Source: Firmicutes bacterium FC7
GTDB lineage: Bacteria > Bacillota > Clostridia > Tissierellales > Tissierellaceae
Reading direction: 5' to 3'
NCBI GenBank assembly: GCA_022760735.1
Contig: JAKELU010000003.1
Coordinates: 129,092 to 181,660, forward strand
DNA: 52,569 nt
The first letter of the stretch is position 1. Each line of letters begins with the position of its first letter. Of the stretch, positions 23,695 to 32,734 are shown piece by piece. The position numbers were made by a program, and so were the translations under genes. The notes under the pieces were generated by a model, which saw only the letters and a list, made by a program, of their open reading frames with translations, made no database searches and was not told the origin of the DNA.

Positions 23695-24570
23695 ATGGTT
23701 CAAATAATTATTAATGGATTGCTTATAGGTGGTGTTTATGCATTAATTGCAGTTGGAATTACTATGATTCATGGTGTAATGAAGATTGTAAATTTTGCAC
23801 AAGGTGATTTCCTTGCAGCTGGAATGTATTTCACATATGCTATGTATAAACTTTTGCCTGAAGGGAGTATGCCTTACTGGCTATTAATTCCAGTTGGAGC
23901 TGCAATGTACTTGCTAGGTTGCATTATTTATACCACTACTATAAGAAAAGTTATTGGCAAGGGTGATAGCAACTACATATTACTAACAATTGGGTTGTCT
24001 TATCTACTTCAAAATGTTATTCAATTAATATTTGGTCCGGATTTTAAAAGTGTTCCAGTTTCTGACGGTCTGAGATATGGAGCAATAATTATAGGTGAAG
24101 CTTCTATTTCTATTCCAAGACTGATTGCCTTTATTTCAGCAGCTATATTTGTAGTGTTTGTAAACTGGTTTTTAAGTCAAACTGATTTGGGACGTGCTAT
24201 GCGTGCTACTTCGGAGAACAAAGTAGTTGCCGAATCACTTGGAATAAGAACTCAACAAGTTTATGTGACAGCTTTTGCACTAGGGACAGTTTTTGCAGGT
24301 ATTGCTGGTTTACTGTTGACACCTATGTTTCTTCCTTTCCCTAAAATAGGCGCTCAGTTTTCTACAATTGCAATGTCTGCAATGGTATTAGGTGGTTTAG
24401 GTAATATAAAAGGTGCGCTAGTAGGGGGACTTATTATAGGATTAGTTGAATCTGCTAGTAGTACCTATCTAAGTGTCAATTTATCTCAAGCTGCTATTAA
24501 TGTAGTATTAATGTTGGTACTTGCATTAAGACCGTACGGTTTGTTTGGTATGAAAGGAAGGGTAGCGTAA
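23695..24570 (+). CDS. Liv-type ABC transporter permease (LivH-like)
   Basis: 291 aa, eight hydrophobic segments. IINGLLIGGVYALIAVGITM and IHGVMKIVNFAQGDFLAAGMY (about 6-45) are hallmark LivH sequences; GRAMRATSENKVVAESLGI (near 165) is the coupling-helix region that meets the ATPases. I start at ATG 23695 because AAAGGAGGGGAGG lies just before it; the open frame upstream runs through the hairpin. Its stop overlaps the next permease start (TAATG). Confidence 0.93.
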   Translation: MVQIIINGLLIGGVYALIAVGITMIHGVMKIVNFAQGDFLAAGMYFTYAMYKLLPEGSMPYWLLIPVGAAMYLLGCIIYTTTIRKVIGKGDSNYILLTIGLSYLLQNVIQLIFGPDFKSVPVSDGLRYGAIIIGEASISIPRLIAFISAAIFVVFVNWFLSQTDLGRAMRATSENKVVAESLGIRTQQVYVTAFALGTVFAGIAGLLLTPMFLPFPKIGAQFSTIAMSAMVLGGLGNIKGALVGGLIIGLVESASSTYLSVNLSQAAINVVLMLVLALRPYGLFGMKGRVA

Positions 24571-25586
24571 TGATTAAAGTCTTAAAGAAAAACCTCATAA
24601 CATTTATTTTTATAACCATTTGCTTAATCTTTCCCTTTATTAGTGCCAATCAATATTTAGTTCGTGTTTTAATGGAAGTTTTTTTCTTTGCAGCAATGGG
24701 AAATGCATGGAATATTATCGGAGGATATGGTAAGCAAACATCCTGGGCATCATCAATATTTTTTGCTGTTGGTGCTTATACAAGTATTATTTTGTATACC
24801 AGACATGGAGAAATTTCTCCTTGGATTAGTTCGCTTTTAGGTATAGCATTTGCAATAGTTTTAGCTATATTTATCGGATGGCCTTGTTTTAGATTAAGGG
24901 GAGTATTTTTTTCTATCGCTACAATTGCATGTACAACAATTTTTCGTCAATTATTAATTTATTTTGAAGATTTTACAGGTGGATCCTTGGGAATAGCTTT
25001 TAAAATTAGGAAAGGAAATAGCTTGTGGAAGTTACATTTTACTAGTGAAATTCCATTTTACTATATAGCATTAATATGGATGCTTATTACTGTAGTAATT
25101 GTTATGTATATAGAACGTAACAGACTTGGATATTATCTAAGAGCAATTTGTGAAGATCAAGATGCGGCTGAGTCTCTTGGCATTGAATCATCAAAAGTTA
25201 AGCTAAAGGCTTTTATTATTAGTAGTATAATCCTATCTTTTACAGGTACTCTTTATGTATTTAAGACAGGATTTGCAGACCCAAATACCCTAGCTTCTCA
25301 TGACATGGCAATAAGGATAGGTATCGTAGCCATACTAGGAGGAATGGGATATGTGTGGGGACCTGTTGTTGGTGCTCTTATTAGTGTGCCACTTTTGGAA
25401 CTTTCCAATGCATATTTACAGGATTTTGGAGGTGGCGTAGCTGGTTGGGCGCTATACGGGCTTTTAATAGTCCTTATGGTTTTATTTAGACCTAATGGAA
25501 TAATATCTATTTGGAATGATATTAAAGAAATTATATGGAAAAGAAAAGCACGCAGAAAGGAGAAGCCGCATGGAGCAAAAGCCTAA
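24570..25586 (+). CDS. Liv-type ABC transporter permease (LivM-like)
   Basis: 338 aa. Eight to ten hydrophobic segments; GNAWNIIGGYGKQTSWASSI (near 46) and GYYLRAICEDQDAAESLGI (near 188) are the LivM loop and coupling motifs. The C-terminus is strongly basic (KRKARRKEKPHGAKA). It overlaps both neighbours, so expression is translationally coupled within the importer. Confidence 0.93.
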   Translation: MIKVLKKNLITFIFITICLIFPFISANQYLVRVLMEVFFFAAMGNAWNIIGGYGKQTSWASSIFFAVGAYTSIILYTRHGEISPWISSLLGIAFAIVLAIFIGWPCFRLRGVFFSIATIACTTIFRQLLIYFEDFTGGSLGIAFKIRKGNSLWKLHFTSEIPFYYIALIWMLITVVIVMYIERNRLGYYLRAICEDQDAAESLGIESSKVKLKAFIISSIILSFTGTLYVFKTGFADPNTLASHDMAIRIGIVAILGGMGYVWGPVVGALISVPLLELSNAYLQDFGGGVAGWALYGLLIVLMVLFRPNGIISIWNDIKEIIWKRKARRKEKPHGAKA

Positions 25587-26328
25587 AAAAATTATGGAAC
25601 TAAAAAATGTTTATAAATCCTTTGGTGGCGTGAAAGCTATTAATGACCTTAGCTTTGATATATATGAAGGTGAAATCTTAGGGCTTATAGGTCCTAATGG
25701 ATGCGGAAAATCAACAACTGTGAATCTTATTACAGGTGTATATACTCAAGATAAAGGTGAGATTATTTACCATACAAAAGATGGAAAATTAAATCTAAAA
25801 GATCAGCCTGTAACTTATCGGGCAAAGATTGGCCTAGGTAGAACATTTCAAACTCCAAAACCTTTCAGCGATCTAACAGTACTTGAAAATATATATACAG
25901 TTGCGATGTTATATAACAAGTCAATGAAGGAAGCATATAGAATTGCAGAAGAAATAGTAGAATTTGTTGGCATGTCTGATATGGCAGATAGCAAATGTGC
26001 AAAACTTCCAATTGAAAAGCGTAAATGTTTAGACATGGCAAGAGTCTTAGCAATAAATCCAAAACTTTTGATGTTAGACGAATGTTTGGCGGGACTTACT
26101 CCGGCAGAGATGGAAGATAGTCTTGAAATGATTAAAAAAATCAATAAACGTGGTATTACAATACTGTTTATTGAGCATGTTATGACCGCTGTAACCAAGC
26201 TTTGTAGCAGGGTTGTTGTTATGGAGGAGGGACGCTTTATGACAGAAGGTCATCCAAATGAAGTTATGAAGAAACCTGAGGTTATTAGGGCTTACTTGGG
26301 GGGGGACTATCAAAATGCAGATGTTTAA
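25570..26328 (+). CDS. Liv-type ABC transporter ATPase (LivG-like)
   Basis: 252 aa. Walker A GPNGCGKST (about 43-51), Q-loop LGRTFQTPKPF, Walker B LLMLDECLAGL (near 172) and switch His in FIEHVMTAV. The signature motif is degenerate: LPIEKRKCLDMARVL replaces the usual LSGGQ-type sequence, close to the LSYGxQRxLEIARAL of LivG but without LSYG. ATG 25570 has AAAGGAG upstream; the open frame extends further left without support. The gene overlaps LivM by 17 bp. Confidence 0.92.
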   Translation: MEQKPKKIMELKNVYKSFGGVKAINDLSFDIYEGEILGLIGPNGCGKSTTVNLITGVYTQDKGEIIYHTKDGKLNLKDQPVTYRAKIGLGRTFQTPKPFSDLTVLENIYTVAMLYNKSMKEAYRIAEEIVEFVGMSDMADSKCAKLPIEKRKCLDMARVLAINPKLLMLDECLAGLTPAEMEDSLEMIKKINKRGITILFIEHVMTAVTKLCSRVVVMEEGRFMTEGHPNEVMKKPEVIRAYLGGDYQNADV

Positions 26329-27028
26329 ATTAGATAAGGTATGCGCTGGATATGGGGATTTAAAGATTCTGTTTGATATTGACCTCTCGGTAAATGAAGG
26401 CGAGGTTGTAGCCTTAGTTGGTTCTAATGGGGCAGGAAAAACAACAATACTTAGAACTATTTCTGGTGAGGTAAAGATACAATCAGGTTCTATTACGTGG
26501 TATGACGAAAGACTTGATACAAAACCAGGCTATACAAGAGCAGAAATTGGTATAGCTCATATTCCTCAAGGTCGAGGTATTTTAGGTGGTATTTCTGTAA
26601 AAGACAATCTAATTCTTGGATCATATTGCAAAAGAGTTAAAGAAAAGAGAAATGAGAATTTGGAAAAAGTGTATAATACCTTCCCAATTTTAAAAGAAAG
26701 AGAGAATTATTTAGCAAATACATTAAGTGGTGGTCAGCAACAAATGTTAGCCATTGGTAGAGCAATGATGATGGAACCAAAACTTTTGATTTTGGACGAA
26801 CCTTCATTGGGACTAGCGCCCATAATAGTTGAGGAAGTGTTTAATATTCTGGCACAGATAAAAGCTCAAGGAACATCAATGTTAATTATTGAGCAAAATT
26901 TAGTTAAAGCTCTTGAGATAGCAGATAGAGGCTACGTATTGGAGACTGGGAAAATTACATTATCAGGAGATAGTAAGGATTTACTAAATAATCCTGAGGT
27001 ACGGAAAGCATATCTTGGTATAGCATAA
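26315..27028 (+). CDS. Liv-type ABC transporter ATPase (LivF-like)
   Basis: 237 aa. Walker A GSNGAGKTT (about 36-44), signature LSGGQQQMLAIGRAMM (near 138), Walker B LLILDEPSLGLAP and the LivF-specific IIEQNL near 190. It pairs with LivG to energise the importer. The start overlaps LivG by 14 bp, with a GGGGGGG ribosome site. This completes a five-gene Liv-type system. Confidence 0.95.
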   Translation: MQMFKLDKVCAGYGDLKILFDIDLSVNEGEVVALVGSNGAGKTTILRTISGEVKIQSGSITWYDERLDTKPGYTRAEIGIAHIPQGRGILGGISVKDNLILGSYCKRVKEKRNENLEKVYNTFPILKERENYLANTLSGGQQQMLAIGRAMMMEPKLLILDEPSLGLAPIIVEEVFNILAQIKAQGTSMLIIEQNLVKALEIADRGYVLETGKITLSGDSKDLLNNPEVRKAYLGIA

Positions 27029-27058
27029 AGTGTATTTTAATAAATAGGGGGTTATATT

Positions 27059-28084
27059 ATTAAAGCTTTAATGTATAAAGGACCAAAGCAACTAGAAATT
27101 GTTGACATGCCTCAGCCTATCCCACAAAGAGATGAACTTTTAATAAAAGTTAAGGCTTGTGGGATATGTGGAAGTGATGTCCATGGGTACTTAGGAATTA
27201 CAGGTAGAAGAATTGCGCCTATGATAATGGGCCATGAGTTTTCAGGTGAGGTTGTAGGTCTTGGAGAGAATGTAAGACTTGGATACAAAGTTGGAGACCG
27301 AGTAGCAATTCAACCATGCGTGTCATGTTGGGAATGTGTTAAATGTAAAGAAGGATATAATAACGTATGCGAAAATCGTAACTTTATGGGTGCAATGGAC
27401 TATAATGGGGCAATGGTAGAATATATATGTGTTCCTGAAAAACAGGTTTATAGGCTTCCACAAGATATGTCTTACAGTGTGGGAGCTTTAATTGAAGCGC
27501 TAGCAGTTGCATATTCAGGTGTAAAAAAAGCGGGTAATCTTGAGGGTAAAAATGTTGTTATAATAGGTGGCGGAACTATAGGACAGCTAGTATTAATGTG
27601 TGCTAAGGTACAAAGGCCTAAGAAAATTATATTGTCAGACTTAAGCGATAATAGATTATCCATAGCTAATACTTTAGGTGCAGATGTTACTATTAACCCT
27701 AGAGGAAAAGATTTCAGTGAGGAAGTATATAAAGCATTTGACGGGGAAAAGGCAGATGTTTCTATAGAAGCAGTAGGTATAGGAGCGACAGTTTCTCAAG
27801 CTCTAGATTCTTTAAAATCACAGGGTACATGTGTATTAATCGGAAATAGTGCAAAGGTCATTGAAGTTAACATGCAGCAAATTGTAACAAGAGAATTAAA
27901 AATCTATGGTTCGTATCTATACACTCATGAAGAATTTGGAGAAACTATAGACTTTATCCATAATAATAACTTGGATTTATCAACACTTATTTCAAAAGAG
28001 ATTAGTCTTGAGGATGCTCCACAAATGTTCGAAGCTCTTACAACTCAAACGGACAAATACCTTAAGTGTATAATAAAGTTTTAG
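27059..28084 (+). CDS. Zinc-dependent medium-chain alcohol/polyol dehydrogenase
   Basis: 341 aa. Catalytic zinc motif CGICGSDVHGY (about 38-48), GHEFSGEVV (near 60), structural-zinc cysteines in CVSCWECVKCKEGYNNVC (near 87-104), and NAD-binding IIGGGTIGQLVL near 167. It resembles sorbitol, threitol and threonine dehydrogenases. The first ATG (27071) is 19 nt from AGGGGG (27046-27051), too far. ATT at 27059 is 7 nt away, in frame, and gives the family-typical start MKALMYKGPK, so I infer a rare ATT start. In this operon it probably oxidises a secondary alcohol to a ketone for the transketolase. Confidence 0.87.
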   Translation: MKALMYKGPKQLEIVDMPQPIPQRDELLIKVKACGICGSDVHGYLGITGRRIAPMIMGHEFSGEVVGLGENVRLGYKVGDRVAIQPCVSCWECVKCKEGYNNVCENRNFMGAMDYNGAMVEYICVPEKQVYRLPQDMSYSVGALIEALAVAYSGVKKAGNLEGKNVVIIGGGTIGQLVLMCAKVQRPKKIILSDLSDNRLSIANTLGADVTINPRGKDFSEEVYKAFDGEKADVSIEAVGIGATVSQALDSLKSQGTCVLIGNSAKVIEVNMQQIVTRELKIYGSYLYTHEEFGETIDFIHNNNLDLSTLISKEISLEDAPQMFEALTTQTDKYLKCIIKF

Positions 28085-28106
28085 AATATCTTGGGAGGTA
28101 ATTTAA

Positions 28107-28934
28107 ATGACTTACAGTACAGAATTGCTTAATGATTTGCGAAAAAAAGCGCAGACACTAAGAAGAAATGTTATTAAAAGTGTAGGAGTAGGAATAGCTG
28201 GACATATTGGTGGTTCATGTTCTGCAGCTGATATTGTAGCAGCATTATATTTTTATAAAATGAAATATGACCCTAAAAATCCAAAAATGCCAGATAGAGA
28301 TCGATTCCTCCTTAGTAAAGGACATGTTGCAATTCTTCAATATGCAGCATTAGCTGAGGCTGGATTTTTTCCAGTAGATGATTTACTACATACTAAAGAA
28401 GTAGGATTTCATCTTCAAGGTCACCCTGATGTAATAAAAACTCCAGGTATTGAAGCAGGTACTGGCTCCTTAGGGCAAGGTCTATCTATTGGAGCAGGTA
28501 TGGCCATAGGGCTAAAAATGAATAAAATCGATTCTAAAGTATATGTTCTATGTGGTGACGGTGAACTTGCTGAGGGACAAATTTGGGAAGCTGCTATGTC
28601 TGCAAAGGTATATAAGTTGGATAATCTTGTTGCTATTGTGGACCATAACAAATTACAGGCTCAGGGAATAATAGAGAAAAGATTTGACATTAATCCTATA
28701 CCAGAAAAGTGGAAAGCATTTGGTTGGAATGTAGTAGAGATTGACGGACACAATATGGAAGAGATTCTTGCGGCTTTAGATGGAGCGGATGAAGTTAAGG
28801 GAAAATCAACAGTTATTATATCCCATACTATCAAGGGCAAAGGCATAAGTTTTGCTGAAAATGTGGTAGGATTTCATAATGGTACACTGACTGAAGAAAC
28901 ATATGCACAAGCACTATCTGAGTTAGCGGAATAA
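28107..28934 (+). CDS. Transketolase, N-terminal (TPP-binding) subunit
   Basis: 275 aa, the usual size for split transketolase. HIGGSCSAADIVAALYF (near 31), RFLLSKGHVAILQYAALAE (near 67), GTGSLGQGLSIGAGMAIG (near 116) and the TPP/Mg motif GDGELAEGQIWEAAM...NKLQAQG (near 150-185) are all present. It moves two-carbon ketol units together with the next gene product. Its own GGGAGG site precedes ATG 28107. Confidence 0.94.
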   Translation: MTYSTELLNDLRKKAQTLRRNVIKSVGVGIAGHIGGSCSAADIVAALYFYKMKYDPKNPKMPDRDRFLLSKGHVAILQYAALAEAGFFPVDDLLHTKEVGFHLQGHPDVIKTPGIEAGTGSLGQGLSIGAGMAIGLKMNKIDSKVYVLCGDGELAEGQIWEAAMSAKVYKLDNLVAIVDHNKLQAQGIIEKRFDINPIPEKWKAFGWNVVEIDGHNMEEILAALDGADEVKGKSTVIISHTIKGKGISFAENVVGFHNGTLTEETYAQALSELAE

Positions 28935-28948
28935 AGGAGGTAGCAAAG

Positions 28949-29881
28949 ATGAATTATACTAATCAAAGACTTGCATATGGAAGTACTTTAGTAGAGCTTG
29001 GAAAGGAAAATGAAAAAGTTGTGGTTTTAGATGCGGACTTAAGTGGTTCTACCATGGGTAAGATGTTCGAAGCAGAATACCCAGAACGCCATATTGAAAT
29101 GGGGATTGCTGAGGCAGACATGTTATCAGTTTCTGCAGGCTTAGCACAAACGGGTATGATCCCATTTGCTAACTCCTTTGCAGTATTTGCAACGGGACGT
29201 GCATTTGACCAAATACGTCAAACAATTGCTATTGGTAAGCTTAATGTTAAAATAGTTGGTTCTTCAGCAGGACTTTCTGACTTTGGGGATGGAGCTACAC
29301 ACCAAAGTATTGAAGACATTGCAATTATGCGTGCTATACCAAATATGGTTGTAGTTTGTCCTGCTGATGCCAATGAAACTGTTCAAGCAACAAAAGCTAT
29401 TGCAAACTACCATGGTCCAGTTTATATGAGATTAAATAGAAATGATTACGAAAATGTAACAGATGCGGACAAGCCATTTATAATTGGTGAGCCTACTGTA
29501 CTTAGAGAAGGTAAAGATATAGTAATTTTTGCTACGGGATATATGGTGGGACTTGCACTTAAGGCAGCAGAGGAGTTAAAAGATAGCATATCTGTAAAGG
29601 TAGTAAATGTAAGTACAATAAAGCCACTTAACAATAAAAAGATTGTTGAATTAGCAAAAGACTGTAAAGCAGTTATAACAGCAGAAGAACATAGTATTAT
29701 AGGTGGATTAGGAGGGGCTATTGCAGAAGCACTTTGTAAATCCTGCAAGCCTATTGAATTTATTGGGATAGAGGATGTCTTTGGTTGTAGTGCACATAAT
29801 TACCTTGAACTACTTGAACATTACAAATTAACTAAAGATACAGTTGTAAATGCTATTAAAAAGATGTACGAATCATATTAA
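28949..29881 (+). CDS. Transketolase, C-terminal (pyrimidine-binding) subunit
   Basis: 310 aa. DADLSGSTMG (near 28), HIEMGIAEADMLSVSAGLA (near 48), with the catalytic Glu that activates TPP, SFAVFATGRAFDQIRQ (near 76), and the C-terminal transketolase domain (VKVVNVSTIKPLNNKKI). It starts 14 bp after its partner with AAAGGAGG. A dedicated pair inside a catabolic operon suggests a special substrate, as in sulfoquinovose and apiose pathways, rather than the pentose phosphate route. Confidence 0.94.
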   Translation: MNYTNQRLAYGSTLVELGKENEKVVVLDADLSGSTMGKMFEAEYPERHIEMGIAEADMLSVSAGLAQTGMIPFANSFAVFATGRAFDQIRQTIAIGKLNVKIVGSSAGLSDFGDGATHQSIEDIAIMRAIPNMVVVCPADANETVQATKAIANYHGPVYMRLNRNDYENVTDADKPFIIGEPTVLREGKDIVIFATGYMVGLALKAAEELKDSISVKVVNVSTIKPLNNKKIVELAKDCKAVITAEEHSIIGGLGGAIAEALCKSCKPIEFIGIEDVFGCSAHNYLELLEHYKLTKDTVVNAIKKMYESY

Positions 29882-29920
29882 AGGCTAAATTAAAAAATTA
29901 GCTTCAAGAGGGGAATAAAA

Positions 29921-30730
29921 ATGAGTAAAAATTCATATTTAGAGCAAATGTTTTCTTTGAAAGATAAAGTTGTTATGTTTACAGGTGCCGGGGGAGGTAT
30001 TGGAAGCGAAGTTGCCCTAGGTATGGCAAAGGCTGGGGCCCATGTAGCATTGTGCGATATAAATATGGAACAGTTAAATAAAGTACAGAAGAGAATTGAG
30101 GATGAAAATGGTAAAGCTTCTAGCTTTTTATTAGATGTTACTAATATGGAAAATATCCGTAAATGTGTTGATGAGGTAGCAGGAATTAACGGTAGAATAG
30201 ATGTATTAGTGAACTGCGCAGGAATCAATAAACGAGAGGGTCTTGCAGATGTTGATGAAGCGACCTATGATAGGATTATGAACGTTAATCTTAAAGGTGT
30301 ATTTTTCACCTCTCAAGCCGTAGCCCATTATATGAAAAAACAAAATGCAGGAAGCATAATAAATATTGGTTCCCATAATACTGGATGGGTTTTAGGTGGT
30401 TGCTCTGTTTATGGAGCCACAAAATCTGGTGTTGTATCTCTAACAAAGTCTATGTCTGTTGAGTGGGCAAAGTATAATATTCGTGCTAACTGTGTAAGTC
30501 CGGGTCATATAAAAACAGATTTAACTAAAGTAACTTGGGAGCATCCTGAAAGGTCTAAATATTTACTTGAGCGAATAGCGTTGAATAGACCAGGATATCC
30601 TGAGGACATTGTAGGAGTTTGCCTTTTACTTGCATCGGATGCATCTTCATACATTACTGGGTGTGAATATCGTGTAGACGGTGGTTGTATAAGTGGTGGA
30701 CAACCATGGCCATACGATACGAACTTCTAA
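29921..30730 (+). CDS. Short-chain dehydrogenase/reductase (SDR)
   Basis: 269 aa. Classical SDR: cofactor loop TGAGGGIG (about 20-27), NCAGINKREG (near 97), catalytic Ser in NIGSHNTG, YGATKSGV (Tyr-x-x-x-Lys near 166) and the C-terminal ITGCEYRVDGGCISGG. It resembles gluconate 5-dehydrogenase / KduD-type sugar-acid or polyol oxidoreductases. Being last in the operon, it likely oxidises or reduces a hydroxyl of the imported substrate in concert with the zinc enzyme. GAGGGG precedes ATG 29921; a terminator follows. Confidence 0.92.
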   Translation: MSKNSYLEQMFSLKDKVVMFTGAGGGIGSEVALGMAKAGAHVALCDINMEQLNKVQKRIEDENGKASSFLLDVTNMENIRKCVDEVAGINGRIDVLVNCAGINKREGLADVDEATYDRIMNVNLKGVFFTSQAVAHYMKKQNAGSIINIGSHNTGWVLGGCSVYGATKSGVVSLTKSMSVEWAKYNIRANCVSPGHIKTDLTKVTWEHPERSKYLLERIALNRPGYPEDIVGVCLLLASDASSYITGCEYRVDGGCISGGQPWPYDTNF

Positions 30731-30779
30731 ATTTAATAATTATAGTAGCGTAAGTTATGCGAGTCTCTAAATCAAAGTG

Positions 30780-30821
30780 AAGTAGGTACGGAAGTTTATA
30801 TTCAGTACCTACTTTATTTTT
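30780..30821 (+). terminator. Terminator of the catabolic operon
   Basis: AAGTAGGTAC (30780-30789) and GTACCTACTT (30805-30814) form a perfect 10-bp stem followed by TATTTTTG. Confidence 0.88.
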
Positions 30822-30948
30822 GATAATATATATTGTTTCCAGCGCTTTCTAAATTGATTCTATAAATTGATAATCCCTTGCATATTGCTGCAGCAAATGC
30901 ATCCATTGATACACTAATCGCAATTATAAACAATTCGAATAAATTCAT
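30814..30948 (-). pseudogene. mntP: Remnant of mntP (manganese efflux pump), 5' end only
   Basis: On the minus strand, ATG at 30948 opens a 44-codon frame whose product starts MNLFELFIIAISVSMDAFAA and continues with ICKGLSIYRINLESAG. This is the first transmembrane helix of MntP/YebN proteins, which typically begin with a very similar SMDAFAVSICKGL stretch. Full MntP is about 185 aa; here the frame stops at TAA 30816-30814, right at the terminator of the operon to the left. The rest of the gene is absent from the window, so this is a broken fragment rather than a functional pump. Confidence 0.8.
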
Positions 30949-30976
30949 ATGTATACCTATTTTCTTGGTGGTTATT

Positions 30977-31017
30977 TCAAAAAAGACCCATCTGCAGATT
31001 TTCTGCAGATAAGTCCT
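30977..31017 (-). terminator. Terminator of the suf operon
   Basis: ATCTGCAGA (30990-30998) and TCTGCAGAT (31002-31010) form a 9-bp stem. Read on the minus strand it is followed by GGGTCTTTTTTG. Confidence 0.8.
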
Positions 31018-31068
31018 AGTTCCTAAGTGATCAATTTATTACATTATTAGATATATTTGGTGTGAATA

Positions 31069-31506
31069 CTACTGAACATTTTGCTTAGCTATAGCTTCTT
31101 TTAAAGTATGCCAAGCTAGAACTGCACACTTAACCCTTGCAGGCATATTTGATATGTTCTTAAGTGCAACAGCATCTTCTAATATTTCAAGTTCATTATC
31201 ATCTGTTATTTCTTTTTTTATCATCCCTATGAAGGTCTCAACTAGCTTTAGTGCTTCCTCAATAGAAATACCTTTTATTAAATCTATCATAATTGAAGTT
31301 GAGGCTTGAGATATGGCACATCCATGACCTACAAAAGAAGCATCTTCAATAATATTGTTATTAAATTTCAATTCTAAAGTTATGTCATCACCACAGCTTG
31401 GATTATGTCCCCTTTCAGCAATGTTTGGGTTATTCAAATGTCTTTTATTGTGACTGCTTTTATTATGTTCCATTATTAGTTGAGTATATATTTCATCAAG
31501 ATGCAT
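31069..31506 (-). CDS. sufU: SufU iron-sulfur assembly sulfurtransfer/scaffold protein
   Basis: 145 aa. The three conserved cysteines of SufU are in NPSCGDD (near 38), GHGCAISQAS (near 62) and ARVKCAVLAW (near 127), with the conserved Asp. It accepts persulfide sulfur from SufS through a zinc site. It is the last gene of sufCBDSU, overlapping sufS by 11 bp. Confidence 0.95.
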   Translation of the reverse strand: MHLDEIYTQLIMEHNKSSHNKRHLNNPNIAERGHNPSCGDDITLELKFNNNIIEDASFVGHGCAISQASTSIMIDLIKGISIEEALKLVETFIGMIKKEITDDNELEILEDAVALKNISNMPARVKCAVLAWHTLKEAIAKQNVQ

Positions 31507-32734
31507 AGCCTAACCACTTCCTAATATTTTTTATAGCGTAAATCAATTGTTCTACATCTTCCATACTGTTGTATAGATAGAAGCTTATTCTAGATGTTGC
31601 AGGTAAGTTTAAGTATTTCATCAATGGTTGTGCACAATGGTGCCCTGATCTAATGGCAACACCATAGGAGTCCAATATAGTAGCAACATCATGAGGGTGT
31701 ACATCATCTACCGTAAAGGATATGATTCCACCTTTATTGTCCATATTTTTAGGTCCTTGTATTTTAATGTAGGGGATGCTTAGTAATTTATCCATTGTGT
31801 ATTCAGTCAATTTTCTCTCATGCTCAGTAATATTATCAATACCAATTTGTTGTATATAGTTAATAGCTGCTTTTAAGCCAATGGCTCCCTCAACATTTTG
31901 TGTTCCAGCTTCAAATTTAAATGGAAGTGGAGCAAAAGTAGCATCCTGTTCAGTTACATATTCTATCATATCTCCTCCTAATAGATAAGGAGACATCTTT
32001 TCCAATAGCTCTTTTTTACCATATAATACGCCGATACCCATTGGTCCCATAAGTTTATGGCCTGAAAATACAAAAAAGTCTGCACCAAGCTTTTGTACAT
32101 CTATTTTCATATGAGGAGCGCTTTGAGCTCCATCGACTATTACAATCGCACCTATTTTATGCGCATAATCAACAATTTCCTTAATTGGATTAATAGTTCC
32201 TAAAACATTTGACATTTGGGCTATACTTACAATTTTAGTATTCTTAGAAATTTTATTTACAATTTCTTCAGGAGTTATTCTGCCTTCCGCATTTAAATAA
32301 AGGTACTTTAGTTTGGCGCCTCTAAGTCTTGCAACTCTTTGCCATGGCAGAATATTACTATGATGCTCTGAAATAGCTATTACTATTTCATCATTTTCTT
32401 TTATATTATCTAAACCATAGGACTGAGCTACTAAGTTTAAGCTTTCTGTTGCACCTTTAGTAAATATTATCTCCTCTATTGATTTAGCATTAATAAATTG
32501 ACGAACAACTTCTTTTGCAAGATCATATTCTTCAGTTGCTTTAATACTTAATTGGTGAGCACCTCTATGGGGATTACCATGAGAATGCTTATTATATTCA
32601 CTCATTGCATTAATAACTTGAGAAGGTTTTTGTGTAGTAGCGCCGTTATCTAAATAAGCTAGTCTCTTTCCATTAAAGTTTTGGCTTAATACTGGAAAGT
32701 CTTTTATTATCTTTTCAAGATTTAAATTAGACAT
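31496..32734 (-). CDS. sufS: SufS cysteine desulfurase
   Basis: 412 aa, class V PLP aminotransferase fold. YLDNGATTQKP (near 26), TKGATESLNLVA (near 93), VDGAQSAPHM (near 205), PLP-lysine motif FFVFSGHKLMGPMGIG (near 225-240) and the active-site cysteine in RSGHHCAQPLM near 368. It takes sulfur from L-cysteine for Fe-S cluster building. The start ATG 32734 has AGGAGAT upstream; the frame extends to TTG 32752 without support. Confidence 0.96.
   Translation of the reverse strand: MSNLNLEKIIKDFPVLSQNFNGKRLAYLDNGATTQKPSQVINAMSEYNKHSHGNPHRGAHQLSIKATEEYDLAKEVVRQFINAKSIEEIIFTKGATESLNLVAQSYGLDNIKENDEIVIAISEHHSNILPWQRVARLRGAKLKYLYLNAEGRITPEEIVNKISKNTKIVSIAQMSNVLGTINPIKEIVDYAHKIGAIVIVDGAQSAPHMKIDVQKLGADFFVFSGHKLMGPMGIGVLYGKKELLEKMSPYLLGGDMIEYVTEQDATFAPLPFKFEAGTQNVEGAIGLKAAINYIQQIGIDNITEHERKLTEYTMDKLLSIPYIKIQGPKNMDNKGGIISFTVDDVHPHDVATILDSYGVAIRSGHHCAQPLMKYLNLPATSRISFYLYNSMEDVEQLIYAIKNIRKWLGYAS

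Noticed and set aside
28107-29881. Frameshifted single transketolase gene
   Set aside because: The two halves have separate ribosome sites, a 14-bp gap and complete domain ends; split transketolases are normal in many bacteria.
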